A DNA stretch of 35,471 bases, from positions 1 through 35,471 of the forward strand of contig CAJOFH010000028.1 of the NCBI GenBank assembly GCA_905233845.1, read 5' to 3'. This document shows, in pieces, positions 1 through 9,400 of the stretch. Both the position numbers and the translations under genes were made by a program. Position 1 is the first letter of the stretch, and the number at the start of each line of letters is the position of its first letter. The notes beneath the pieces are model-generated. The model made no database searches and was not told where the DNA came from. It was given only the letters and a program-made list of their open reading frames with translations. The stretch comes from an uncultured Muribaculaceae bacterium. Its GTDB lineage: Bacteria > Bacteroidota > Bacteroidia > Bacteroidales > Muribaculaceae.

Positions 1-17
1 GCGAGTTGTCAACTCGC
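1..17. repeat. Perfect short palindrome at left edge
   Basis: GCGAGTT and AACTCGC form a perfect 7-bp inverted repeat around GTC. It sits at the window edge, so its context is cut off. It may be part of a terminator or an operator. No function is assigned. Confidence 0.4.
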
Positions 18-54
18 ACCCACCGCAACAAGCCACCTAAAACTAACAACTAAA

Positions 55-149
55 TTTTTTTTCCAAAAACTGTCCCATACAATCCTGGGAGTTGTCAGTA
101 TATTGCACCGCAGGCGCGGTGCAAAAAGTTTTTTTCAAAAACTGTCCCA
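55..149. repeat. Two direct copies of a T-tract plus CAAAAACTGTCCCA
   Basis: Positions 55-76 and 129-149 each consist of 7-8 T followed by (C)CAAAAACTGTCCCA. The two copies are nearly identical and about 74 bp apart, in the non-coding region downstream of the minus-strand exporter gene. They could be remnants of a dispersed repeat or of a mobile-element end; the sequence alone cannot decide. Confidence 0.5.
103..135 (+). terminator. GC-rich hairpin followed by a T-tract
   Basis: A 9-bp perfect stem (103-111 with 116-124, loop AGGC) is followed on the plus strand by AAAG and seven T. This is the form of an intrinsic terminator for a plus-strand transcript that would enter from outside the window. 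On the minus strand no T-run follows, so it is not an obvious terminator for the exporter gene at 204-1520. Confidence 0.4.
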
Positions 150-203
150 GGTAGGTGGAGCGACTGAAATTCAACGCTTTATTTCCGTCAAGCTCACGTT
201 GAT

Positions 204-1520
204 TTAGTGCGTGCGGTGGTTGTGTGAGAAAATAATCTGCGGGAGTTCCATGGCGATGATTATGCCCAGAACTATCGCAATGGCGACTTTACACGCCATC
301 CAACCACTCTGCATTGAGAGGTCGAACTGAGAATCGGTGAGATAATAAGTGAACCAGAAAATTCCAGCTCCAGGAACAAGCGGGAAGATGCCGCAAAGGA
401 GGAAGCCCTGAGCTGGGATTCGGAACGGGATGGCTGCCATACGAGAGATTACGCACACCAGCGTGGATGCTGCAAGAGTGGCTGTCACAGGCGACGCGTC
501 ACACTGACGCACAAGTATCAGGTAGAGCGCCCATCCTATTGCACCAATCACTCCTGCAGGAACGTAATGCTCGCGGTCAATTCCGAAGAGCAATGCAAAT
601 GCCGCTGTGCCCACAAATGCAGCAAGTGCTTGCAACAGAAGATGGGAAGTTTCGGGATTTACAGTCATACTAAGGCTCAGCATTCCGCCATGTAACGAGC
701 CGTCAAATATAAAAGCAAGCGATACACCAACTGCTATGCAGAAGAAACCCAGCATGGCATCAGTAAGACGAGTGAAGCCTGCGATGTAGTCAGAGTTGGC
801 AAGATCGCGCACACCATTGACAAACGGCACTCCTGGAATCAGCGGCATGATGGCACCAATAATAACATTGGCAAGACTGCCACCAAAGCCCACGCGCCAG
901 CAGAGGATGCACAGCAGTGTTGCCATCAAGGCATTACACACGCCACCCACAATCTTCGACAGATAACGGCTGCTCACCCCCAAAACGAAGACATATAGCA
1001 ACAACCCCACCACAAGGGCAGCGGCGCAGTCGAGCCAACCCCCGCCAAACACTGCACAAAAACCGCCTGCTCCTAAACCAGAGCCCAATATCTGCTCCCA
1101 AGCAGGCTTTGGAGCTGAATTGCTGATGCGTTCCAGACGCTCACGAGCCTCAGCGAGACCAATCCGACCATTGGAGATGTCATAACTCAAACGATTCACA
1201 GCCACTACCTTCGACAGCTGAATCGCCCTGAGAGGAATAAACTCCACATTGGCATAGGTCGAAGCCTGAGCTCCCGACTTTGTGACCTTGTTGGCACGAC
1301 CAGTGGTGAAAATGCCGTTGGAAAGGATGAAGAAATTGCCCGAATCAACACCAAAGTGCGACGCGATGCGGCTCATAATGTCCTCCACACGCGAAATCTC
1401 GGCACCATTCTCAAGGAGAATATGACCAGCCTTAGCTGCCACCTCCAGAACATCAGCAAAATCACCCTGTTCCACCAAATCCTCAGAACCTTTATTTTTG
1501 TTGTCTTTCGCCTCTTCCAT
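204..1520 (-). CDS. ThrE-family threonine/serine exporter (DUF1212/DUF3815 fusion)
   Basis: Predicted inner-membrane amino-acid exporter of 438 residues. The N-terminal soluble part has the ThrE/DUF1212 pattern: AAKAGHILLENGAEISRVED near residues 27-46, then the segment around FFILSNGIFTTG and RLSYDISNG. Multiple hydrophobic segments follow, including GLGAGGFCAVFGGG and the VNGVRDLANSDYIAGFTRL loop typical of this family. The second half (LLLQALAAFVGTAAFALLFG to the end) matches the smaller partner domain that is a separate gene in some species, so this is the fused form. The start is set at the ATG of MEEAKDNKNKG; an upstream in-frame ATG would add 36 residues that do not look like the family. 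It lies 205 bp downstream of the GH3 gene on the same strand. The substrate is inferred from the family only. Confidence 0.85.
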   Translation of the reverse strand: MEEAKDNKNKGSEDLVEQGDFADVLEVAAKAGHILLENGAEISRVEDIMSRIASHFGVDSGNFFILSNGIFTTGRANKVTKSGAQASTYANVEFIPLRAIQLSKVVAVNRLSYDISNGRIGLAEARERLERISNSAPKPAWEQILGSGLGAGGFCAVFGGGWLDCAAALVVGLLLYVFVLGVSSRYLSKIVGGVCNALMATLLCILCWRVGFGGSLANVIIGAIMPLIPGVPFVNGVRDLANSDYIAGFTRLTDAMLGFFCIAVGVSLAFIFDGSLHGGMLSLSMTVNPETSHLLLQALAAFVGTAAFALLFGIDREHYVPAGVIGAIGWALYLILVRQCDASPVTATLAASTLVCVISRMAAIPFRIPAQGFLLCGIFPLVPGAGIFWFTYYLTDSQFDLSMQSGWMACKVAIAIVLGIIIAMELPQIIFSHNHRTH

Positions 1521-1725
1521 GAATCTTACAAATTTGACTGCAAAATTCCAAAAGAATCCTGAATTCTGCAAATATTCTCCCCAAAAAGATAGAAAACTCA
1601 CCACTCCTCTTAGCTCTGAATGCGGCACTTTTTTCTGCCATCACATGGCTGCTGATGAAAAATCAGCACTGCGCCCATCCGCCTCAACACGCCCCTCCTG
1701 TAAATATCGTTGCAACATAGGTAAG

Positions 1726-3243
1726 TTAAGTTTGCATTAATTGAAGCATTTGTTCAATGACATTGCGGTTGTTGTTTAGGCGGGGGATTTTGCGCTGGCC
1801 GCCGAGTTTGCCGGTTGAGCCGAGCCAATGGTCGAAGAGGCCGCGGTGCGCCACTACTACCTCGGGGGCATCAAGGAAGATGCTCTGGTAGCGCTTGGCC
1901 TGGTAATCGCCATTGTCTTCTTGCAGGAACTTGTCGAGCAGTGACGCAAACTCCTCAATGCTCACTGGCTCTTTCTCAAACTCTACGAGCCACTGATGGC
2001 GACCTTTGCTCTTATCACTGGCATAGACTGGGGCCGCCGTGTAGTTGAGCACTTGTGCGCCTGTGGCTTGCGAAGCAAGGGTTATCGCCTTATCGGCATT
2101 GTGTACCATTAGCTCCTCCCCAAATGCGTTGATAAAGCTCTTGGTGCGCCCTGCGATGTTGATTTTCACTGGATTGAGCTGCTCGATGTGCACTGTGTCG
2201 CCAATGCGGTAACGCCACAGTCCGTTGCAGGCAGTGATGATGAGTTCGTAGGTCTTGCCCGCCTCTATCTCCCAAATGGGCAGCACATCGGGATGCTCGC
2301 TATCGACTTCGCTCAGCGGGATGAACTCGTAGAACACGCCCACGTCGAGCAGCAGCAACATGGCAGTAGTATTCCAGTCGCTTTGTGTGGCGAAGAACCC
2401 CTCGCTGGCGTTATAGGTGTTGAGGAAGTGCATCTTGTTCATGTCGCACAATCGCTCATACTGCTCGCGGTAAGGCTCGAAGGCTATGCCTCCGTGAAAG
2501 AAGACTTCCAAGTTGGGCCACACGTCGTGTATGCAGTCTTTGCCTGTAGCTTTCAGCACCTCCTTGATGACGGTGAGGAACCACGAGGGAACACCGCTCA
2601 AGTTGGTGATGTCCTCGCCCTTGCTTGCCTCGACGAGTGCAGGGAGCTTAACCGTCCAGTCCTCGAGCAGTGCCGTGCGCTTGTCGGGTACTCGCACTAG
2701 GTTGACAAGAGGATTGATGTTGTTGATAAGTGTTGCCGAGAGGTCGCCTACATGCGTGCCACGTGGTAGGTTAAGCTCATTGGCGAACGAGCCACCAAGT
2801 ATCAGCGACTTGCCAGCAAAGAGTCGACTCTTTGGGTTAAGGTTTAGGTAGTGCGACACCACATCGCTGGCTCCGCGATAGTGATTCCAACGTAGCGACT
2901 CAGGAGTGATGGGAATATATTTGTGATTGCCGTCGCTGGTGCCAGACGACTGTGCGAAGTTAAAGCAGCGTCCAGGCCACAAAACATCTTTCTCGCCCTT
3001 GACCATGCGCATGATTTGTGGCTGTAGGTCCTCGTAGCGGTACAAGGGAATGCGAGTGGCAAACTCCTGGTAGGTGCGCATCGTCGAGAAGTCATATTTG
3101 CGACCAAACCAAGTGAGCGACGCCCTCTCGGTGATTTTCATAAGCTGCTCCTGCTGCACACTGTCGGCATGCTCGATGTAGCGAGCATGGTCTTTCAACC
3201 TTGAGAGCAAGTGCCCTCGCAATATGGGAGTAAAATTTAGCAA
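1726..3243 (-). CDS. GH3-family adenylate-forming acyl-amido synthetase-like protein
   Basis: A 505-residue cytoplasmic protein of the GH3 auxin-responsive-promoter family, part of the ANL adenylating superfamily. Plant members join an acyl acid to an amino acid through an acyl-adenylate; the bacterial substrate is not known. Visible family marks are the ATP-binding loop SSGTSDGNHKYIPIT (about residues 99-113), the YNASEGFFATQSD motif in the middle, and the YRIGDTVHIE hinge segment ahead of the C-terminal domain. Length is normal for bacterial members. The promoter at 3328-3359 and a heptamer tract directly upstream belong to this gene. It is transcribed away from the secreted TPR gene and is probably monocistronic. 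The family call is firm; the reaction is inferred. Confidence 0.88.
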   Translation of the reverse strand: MLNFTPILRGHLLSRLKDHARYIEHADSVQQEQLMKITERASLTWFGRKYDFSTMRTYQEFATRIPLYRYEDLQPQIMRMVKGEKDVLWPGRCFNFAQSSGTSDGNHKYIPITPESLRWNHYRGASDVVSHYLNLNPKSRLFAGKSLILGGSFANELNLPRGTHVGDLSATLINNINPLVNLVRVPDKRTALLEDWTVKLPALVEASKGEDITNLSGVPSWFLTVIKEVLKATGKDCIHDVWPNLEVFFHGGIAFEPYREQYERLCDMNKMHFLNTYNASEGFFATQSDWNTTAMLLLLDVGVFYEFIPLSEVDSEHPDVLPIWEIEAGKTYELIITACNGLWRYRIGDTVHIEQLNPVKINIAGRTKSFINAFGEELMVHNADKAITLASQATGAQVLNYTAAPVYASDKSKGRHQWLVEFEKEPVSIEEFASLLDKFLQEDNGDYQAKRYQSIFLDAPEVVVAHRGLFDHWLGSTGKLGGQRKIPRLNNNRNVIEQMLQLMQT

Positions 3244-3246
3244 AAC

Positions 3247-3281
3247 TAAGTGTAAAATGTTAAGTGTGAAGTATTAAGTGT
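3247..3281. repeat. Heptamer-periodic intergenic tract (TAAGTGT)
   Basis: Five contiguous 7-bp units: TAAGTGT, AAAATGT, TAAGTGT, GAAGTAT, TAAGTGT. Three are identical and fall exactly 14 bp apart. The tract begins 4 bp upstream of the GH3 start codon and so lies in its 5' untranslated region. Similar 7-bp periodicity occurs at 30813-30854 and 32269-32296. Confidence 0.65.
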
Positions 3282-3327
3282 TACGACTGGGATATAAGAT
3301 TACTTCATTATTATAGTATTAACACCA

Positions 3328-3359
3328 CAAAAATAATGTATTACCCGTTTGTGGGCAAA
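3328..3359 (-). promoter_or_regulatory. Bacteroidetes-type promoter of the GH3 gene
   Basis: Read on the minus strand, TTTG (3356-3359) is followed after exactly 20 bp by TATTTTTG (3328-3335), a match to the -33/-7 consensus TTTG-N19-21-TAnnTTTG. The predicted leader to the GH3 ATG is about 75-80 nt. Confidence 0.65.
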
Positions 3360-3401
3360 TTTTATGGACAAAAGTTCATAATAGTCAATAATAAGCTCTT
3401 G

Positions 3402-4967
3402 TCAATTTTGAGCTTTCTTGTACTCCTCAGCGAGGATGTTGCGCAATGTGGGGCCATCCATTTTGAGATAATCTTCTATCGGCTTGATGGTTCCGAGGGC
3501 TTCTTTGTTACGCTTGTAGTAGTCAATGACTTGCACCATCACCTCGCAGTACATCGCCTCGTCGGTCTTACTCACGTTGAACTCTATGGCGTGCTCAACC
3601 ATGGCGGCTATGTGAGCCAAAATAAGATCAACATTTGTCAAAGCCGCATTGGCATTTATAGAGAACAAGAACTCGTCGGTATTTGTCATCCAAATAATCA
3701 GGAACTTTGCCACCTCCTTTTGAGTCACATCGTTAGGATTTACTGGCTGTTCCAGATACCATTTTGCCAATCGCAGAGCGTCGCTGCGGTGCTGGCGGCA
3801 GCCCTCGGCGGTGGAAACCTCATCTACACTCGGAATAACAAGTTCATCAATCTTGTAAACCTTTGTCATCACCGTTGGCTCAGCATCCGATGGGACAAAA
3901 CGGTTCTGTATAAACCAGTTGGCAAACTTCTCAAGCTGTTCGTCTCCTTCTTTGGTTTCTGCCCATTGGTTTGTCTCATCTTTGTCTCCAGAGGACATAA
4001 GCCACATATTATAGGCGGTCCAGTGGCCGTTCTTGATGAGTTTGCGTTGATACTCGAGCAGCGAGAGGTTATAGTAACCCGAGGCGATAGAGTCGATGTG
4101 TGCCAAAGCATCCTTACGCATATCTGCTATCATTGCCACCGTGAGTTTCTTGGTTTTCAAAAACTCTTCAAGAGCTGGTGACTTCAAAACACCCATCTCA
4201 TACATCATAGGGAATGGCACTTGCACTCTTGAAGTGTCACTTGTCATATAGATGTTGTTCTCTTTAGTCAAAGATACATGGACCTTGTTTTCCTCCTCGA
4301 CTTTCACATTCTCTTGGAAGAGGTCATAGATGAGTTTGCCCATCTCGGTGCAGCGTTCAGTTCCAGGTTGAAGATTGCACACCACTTCACCATAGACGAT
4401 TGCCCATAGCGGTTCGGTGGAATCGGCATAGAGTTTCGCTAAACGATAGTAGTTGCTGGCAAAGTCGGGCTGTACCTCTACGCCACGAAGGTAGCACTTG
4501 ACGGCGTCGTTATAGTGCTGGTGCATCATGTGAATATTGCCTTTCTCAAGATAGAGATAACCCGAATTTGGGAAGCGTTTTAGGCCCTCGTCGTAGGTCT
4601 TGACTGCCGCCTCGGGGTCACCAAGGACATCTTGTGCGTTGCCCACCAGCTGATAGCACTGAGGCTCAATCTCGGGATGATTGAATAGCTTGGGTCCATC
4701 GCTGACAATGCGCTTGTAATCTCCAGCGAGATAGTAAGCATATAGCCGTTCATAATCAAGAATGTAGTTGTTGTCATACTTCTTGCACAAATCGTCTAAA
4801 ATCTTGATGGCATCTTGGGCCTTACCATTGTCCATAAGGGTCATGGCCTCTTCAAGCTGAGCACGGTCTTTGCCATTGATCATGTCAATAGACTTCTGCG
4901 CCTGCGCCCCAATCGAGCATGCCACAAAGCATAGTATAATCAAGATACGGAAAAAGGATGGTTTCAT
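3402..4967 (-). CDS. Secreted tetratricopeptide-repeat protein
   Basis: A 521-residue exported protein of unknown function. The ATG at 4967 gives a signal peptide (MKPSFFRILIILCFVACSIG, cleavage expected after AQA). A longer reading would overlap the serpin stop codon and hide the signal. The N-terminal third has TPR-type helices: EAMTLMDNGKAQDAIKILDDL, then PEAAVKTYDEGLKRFPNSGYLYLEKGNIHM and NDAVKCYLRGVEVQPDFASNYYRLAKLY. The C-terminal part (about residues 230-500) has no recognisable domain. It lies 35 bp downstream of the serpin gene on the same strand, so the two are probably co-transcribed. Its signal peptide closely resembles that of the serpin. Predicted location is the periplasm or envelope. 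Confidence 0.75.
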   Translation of the reverse strand: MKPSFFRILIILCFVACSIGAQAQKSIDMINGKDRAQLEEAMTLMDNGKAQDAIKILDDLCKKYDNNYILDYERLYAYYLAGDYKRIVSDGPKLFNHPEIEPQCYQLVGNAQDVLGDPEAAVKTYDEGLKRFPNSGYLYLEKGNIHMMHQHYNDAVKCYLRGVEVQPDFASNYYRLAKLYADSTEPLWAIVYGEVVCNLQPGTERCTEMGKLIYDLFQENVKVEEENKVHVSLTKENNIYMTSDTSRVQVPFPMMYEMGVLKSPALEEFLKTKKLTVAMIADMRKDALAHIDSIASGYYNLSLLEYQRKLIKNGHWTAYNMWLMSSGDKDETNQWAETKEGDEQLEKFANWFIQNRFVPSDAEPTVMTKVYKIDELVIPSVDEVSTAEGCRQHRSDALRLAKWYLEQPVNPNDVTQKEVAKFLIIWMTNTDEFLFSINANAALTNVDLILAHIAAMVEHAIEFNVSKTDEAMYCEVMVQVIDYYKRNKEALGTIKPIEDYLKMDGPTLRNILAEEYKKAQN

Positions 4968-5002
4968 ATGTTGTGTTTTTTGTTGTATTATTTTATAAAT
5001 GT

Positions 5003-6241
5003 TTAGTCTCCACAATACTGCCCTGCCAGCAGGATGGCATGGGTGGTCTCGTCATAGATGAAGTAGAGGAAGGGATGGTTGGCGTTGAAGGGCAGGTTTA
5101 TTGATTTAAACATGTTGCTCTGCACTGTCACGCCACTGGCTTCGGTGCCATACTCATTAACGTCGATTTTGGTGTCTTGCGTGAAGCGGTTGATATATGA
5201 CCTCACTTTGCTCAAGCGGCTAAAGTCGGCTGTCTCGTCAAATGCTGTGGGCATCAAAGTGGCTAACATCTCGCGTAGATTCAGATTGCAGTTGGTTGAA
5301 AATTGAGGCAAATTCAAATCGATTTTTCTCTCTGTGGTCTTAAGGCTCGAAATGATGTGATTGAAAACCTCGGCATTCATCGTTGTCAAGAATTTGTTGA
5401 TTTTCGTGTCTTTAGGAAGGACTATTAGCATGTGATACTCGCTGTTGTCATATTTCTTTGAGATAGCTTGGCATTTATTGTCCTCGTAATACTGCTCATT
5501 AAAATACTGGAACATTGTAGGCACTTGCATGGTGCTGCCGTCATCGTTGGTGAAATCTTTATTCCAGGTAAGGTTCTTGTCAAAGGGATTCTGCCACAGT
5601 GCTTTGAATCTCATGTAATTGATGATATAGGAGAGCTCGTTGGGATTTGTCTGCTCAATAATTTTGTCAAACTCGCCATTCGACTGTTGCTTAATCCATT
5701 CATTGAGCTTCTGAGTGGCCTCACTGGTGCCGAAGTTGAGGTTGCACATTTGGGCATTATAGATTCCTTTAATAGAGTTAATGTAACTCTGTTCGATGGG
5801 AAATCTATTGCTTAGAGCTAAAAGGTTGCTCATCATGACCGTTGGCGAGAAACGAGCGACATAATTGCTGTAGAATGAGTTGGCGACAGCCGAGGGACCA
5901 GTCAAGGCTTCAATTTCCTTGAGCGTAGTTCCGCTGGCGCCGTTACTTGCCATGGCAAGTGCATAGCCCACACTCAACGGGGAGAACGTGAAGCTTTTAA
6001 AGGGCTCTTTCTTAGACTGCTCGAGCATAAGAGTAAAAGCCAGTTCATTGGCCTTATCAACGCAGAGCTTGTCCATATCTTGATTGTTTTTCGTGACCTG
6101 TGGAGTGACATCAGCTTTGTTGTGGTGTCTTTGTTTAGTCACTCTATGCTTTTTCACTTTAGGTGCTTCACTGGCATACACTCCAAGCGAACACGTTACA
6201 GCGAGGAATAAAATCAAAATACGTGGAAAAATAGTTTTCAT
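5003..6241 (-). CDS. Secreted serpin (serine/cysteine protease inhibitor)
   Basis: A 412-residue serpin with signal peptide MKTIFPRILILFLAVTCSLG and cleavage likely after VYA. Typical serpin blocks are visible: NELAFTLMLEQSKKEPFKSFTFSPLS, the MRFKALWQNPFD strand region, and the C-terminal signature FNANHPFLYFIYDETTHAILLAGQY. The hinge EYGTEASGVTV (residues 363-373) keeps the small residues needed for loop insertion, so this looks like an inhibitory serpin that traps its target protease covalently. By alignment of the loop, the scissile bond is probably Lys379-Ser380 (P1-P1'), which suggests a trypsin-like target. A lysine/arginine-rich linker (KKHRVTKQRHHNK) follows the signal peptide. It is probably the first gene of a serpin-TPR operon. 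Confidence 0.93.
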   Translation of the reverse strand: MKTIFPRILILFLAVTCSLGVYASEAPKVKKHRVTKQRHHNKADVTPQVTKNNQDMDKLCVDKANELAFTLMLEQSKKEPFKSFTFSPLSVGYALAMASNGASGTTLKEIEALTGPSAVANSFYSNYVARFSPTVMMSNLLALSNRFPIEQSYINSIKGIYNAQMCNLNFGTSEATQKLNEWIKQQSNGEFDKIIEQTNPNELSYIINYMRFKALWQNPFDKNLTWNKDFTNDDGSTMQVPTMFQYFNEQYYEDNKCQAISKKYDNSEYHMLIVLPKDTKINKFLTTMNAEVFNHIISSLKTTERKIDLNLPQFSTNCNLNLREMLATLMPTAFDETADFSRLSKVRSYINRFTQDTKIDVNEYGTEASGVTVQSNMFKSINLPFNANHPFLYFIYDETTHAILLAGQYCGD

Positions 6242-6315
6242 ATCGTCTTAATTGTATTAGTGCAACAATATTTTTAAAACGCCACTAAGTTAGTAATTAT
6301 TATTGAGAATTCTTT

Positions 6316-6350
6316 AATTATGCTAAGAGAATAATTCTTTCAGCATAATT
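6316..6350. repeat. Inverted repeat upstream of the serpin gene
   Basis: AATTATGCT (6316-6324) and AGCATAATT (6342-6350) are a perfect 9-bp inverted repeat. An inner short palindrome AGAATaATTCT (6328-6338) extends the fold. It lies between the terminator of the dockerin gene and the serpin start, about 75 bp from that start. It could be an operator or an mRNA leader stem for the serpin operon. Confidence 0.45.
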
Positions 6351-6355
6351 TCTAT

Positions 6356-6389
6356 AAAAATGCCTCGGGGACTGGTTGTCCTCGAGGCA
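6356..6389 (-). terminator. Intrinsic terminator of the dockerin/beta-helix gene
   Basis: On the minus strand, TGCCTCGAGG pairs with CCCCGAGGCA (10 bp including one G-U; 6380-6389 with 6361-6370), followed at once by five T (6356-6360). It lies 47 bp past the stop codon of the gene at 6437-9745. Confidence 0.85.
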
Positions 6390-6436
6390 CGAATGTAATA
6401 AAGTTGGGTTTATTTAGGCTTTATTACTTTGTCACA

Positions 6437-9400
6437 TTATTGTGCTGTGAACGAAGTGAAGCTGGTTGTTCCCGTTGCGGTGCTGCCCAGATATACTCCG
6501 TGCCATGCTGTAGTGGCATTAGTTGGAGCGCTGGTGCTGTACTTAATAGTATAGCTCTGGTTCTTGGTCATGCCCTTGGCAGTGAAGAGTGACAATGAGC
6601 TTGAGAAACCAGCCTCAACACTATAGGTAATCAAGTTGGTACCACTGGAGTTGGCAATGGTGTAGTAGCGACCTGTGCTGTAGCTCAGCGAGCTGGTGCT
6701 CAAGTAGTAGCCTTGTACTGCGCTGCCAATGCCGCTGGAACCACCCCAGCCACCACCACCGCCTTGGCTGCCGCCACCGCTGATGGCGTAACCGTTGCCG
6801 GTGATACTGATGTAGCTGTTGTTGTCGCAGTCAAGACCTTCCTCGGGCGAACCCTTGCTTGTGTAGGCGAGGATACATCCATCGCCAATCTCGATAGCAC
6901 CCGAGCGGCCATAGTTACTGTCGACAGCATCGTTGCCATTTGAGTAAACAACTGTCACACCACCCATGAACCTGATTGCACCGGCACTGTTCATACCGTC
7001 ATCATAAGCCTTGTAATAGTGGTTACCGCCATTGATAGTGATGCTTGTCTTCGACTCGATACCCTCGGCACCGTCGGTAGCTGTTGTAACCTCGCTTTGG
7101 CCGCCGTTGATGACGATAGTTCCAAGCACCTTGATTGCCTTGGCACTACCCGAAACACCGCCTCCACCAGGTTGGCCTGGGAAGCCGCCACCACCGCTGC
7201 TTTGACCAGCAGCACTACCAGTAGTCTGCACTGTGAGTGTTGGACCTTCGCCACCGCTCACGCCTTGAACGTAGTTGCCGTTAACCTTGATGCCCTTGCC
7301 GCCAGTGCCAGTCATCTTGATGTAGATGGTGCCACCCAGCAGGTTCAGGTTGCCATCGGTCTTGAAGCCCTTGGCTGTGTAGTAGTCGCTCGATGCTGCC
7401 GACTGAGAAGAGCCTGTGTTGTTGATGGTGATAGAGCCGCCGTTGGTGGTGATGTTGGTTGTAGAAACACCCTTGCCGGCCACGCCGCTTGAGTTTATCT
7501 TGAGCACGCCGCCGTTCATCACGAAGTCAACAGCCTTGATGCCGCTGCTGTAGCTTGCATCGCTATTGATAACCTGCATAGCACCGCTAGGAGTGAGAGT
7601 GATGTCACCGCCATTGATGGTAACGGTGGCCTTGCTCTTGATGCTCTTACTCATCGAGCCATTGTTGGCAATGGTGAAGGTGCCACCGTCGATGGTGATA
7701 TTGCCATCGGCCTTGATGCCTGCAGCGTTGTAGCTTGTGCCAGTGTCCTCACTGATGTCGCTAGTGCCGCCGTAGGTGGAGGTAACGTTGTTGAGGGTGT
7801 AGGTGCGTGTATAAACGCCACCAGTAGTACTACTAGTGTAGCCGCCTATTTGATAGTAGATATCAGAGCCACTAGTTGGGCCGCTGAAATTGTTGGTTAG
7901 GATTACATAAGAACGACCCATGCTTGAGTAGTTATCGCTCTTGAAGTAGTAGGTGCCACTGTCGGCCGAACCGAAGTCGTAGTAGTAGAATGTGAGGGTT
8001 GAGTAACCCGAGGTCTTTTGAACGGTGTTGTTGGTGATGTTTGCCACCATTGTGCCGTCGCTCTTATAGAGATACATGTTGGTCCAAGCATTGCCGCCAG
8101 AACCACCGCTACTTGAGGGTTTAGCAACATAAATCCTGTAAGATTGTGGAGTCTCGCCGCCACCACTTGAGCTTCCAGCCTCGGCTGTGCCGCCCTGACC
8201 GTTGGCCTTGATGTTGATGGTAGTAGTGGTGCTGGCCTCGTCGATGGTGATAGTGCCGTCGGCGTTCAGACCCTTGCCGCCTTGAGCGGTGTTGGTGAGG
8301 TCAACGTTACCACCATGAATCAGGATGTCGCCACCAGCCTTGACGCAGGTGCCGTAGTCGATATCGCCGTCACCAGCCACGAGGTTACCGCTTTGAACCA
8401 TCTTGAGGGTGCCTTTGAGCATGATGAAGCTCGAAGCAGCCTTGATGCCCTTGCCGCCATTGTTGTTTGAGATGGTCATATCGAGAGTACCGTCCTTGAG
8501 GGTTACCTCTCCGGTGTTCTCTTCATCCTCGATGATTTGGTCATTATCATCGGTCTCGTAGCTTACCTGGATACCGTCGTCTTCAACATTCTTGACGGTC
8601 ACTTTACCACCATTCTGGAGGTAGTACTGGTTGATGTTGAAGCCGTCGCCCTTGGCGCCAAGGATGTTAATCTCACCCACGGTCTTCTTAACCTCAACGT
8701 ATTCCTTGCCCCAGAAGGCGTTCTTTGTGTTACCTGTGATATTGAGGGTACCGGCACCCTTGAACTCAGTGTGTCCCTTCACGGCGAAGCAGCCTTTTTG
8801 ATCACCATTTGCACCGTCGGTGAGAGTATTGGTGGTTCCTTCGGCGAGTTCCACTGCAATGCGCTTGCCGTCGCGAATGTTGATGGCAGCGCCGTCAGGG
8901 TTGTTAAGCGTGAGGCCGTTGAGCACTACTGTAATTTTGAGTTCGCCATCCTGATAGAACGAGCCGTTGTTGGAAGAACCACTGAGAGTGTAAACAATCT
9001 CAGAGGTAACATCGGCATCCTGCAAAGCCACTACATGAGCACCGTTAACGGTTGCTGTCATGTTCTTGGCAATGTTACCAGCCACAATCACCTTGGCTGT
9101 GTTGCCGTTGTAGGCAACATCAACGGTGTTGTCGGCAACAGGAGTATTGTCAACATAGATTTCGTCAACATCGGCAATGTTGAAGGTCTTGCCCTGAGCG
9201 GTGAATGTGGTGCCATTATTGTAGGGCATAGCCTCGAGCTGAGAGGTAGTGAACGCCCAGCTCACGTCGCCAGTAACAACCCACATCGTCTGGTCGCCAT
9301 CGGTGATTTCGCCCACAGAGCCAGCTTTGTTGCCCAAAAGGATGTTGTAAACAAATGTTACATCACCCGATGTGATGTTGCCGTCACCATCTTGGTCGCC

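Noticed and set aside
3336-4181. Plus-strand open frame opposite the secreted TPR gene
   Set aside because: It is antisense to a gene with signal peptide and TPR pattern, and no support was found for it.
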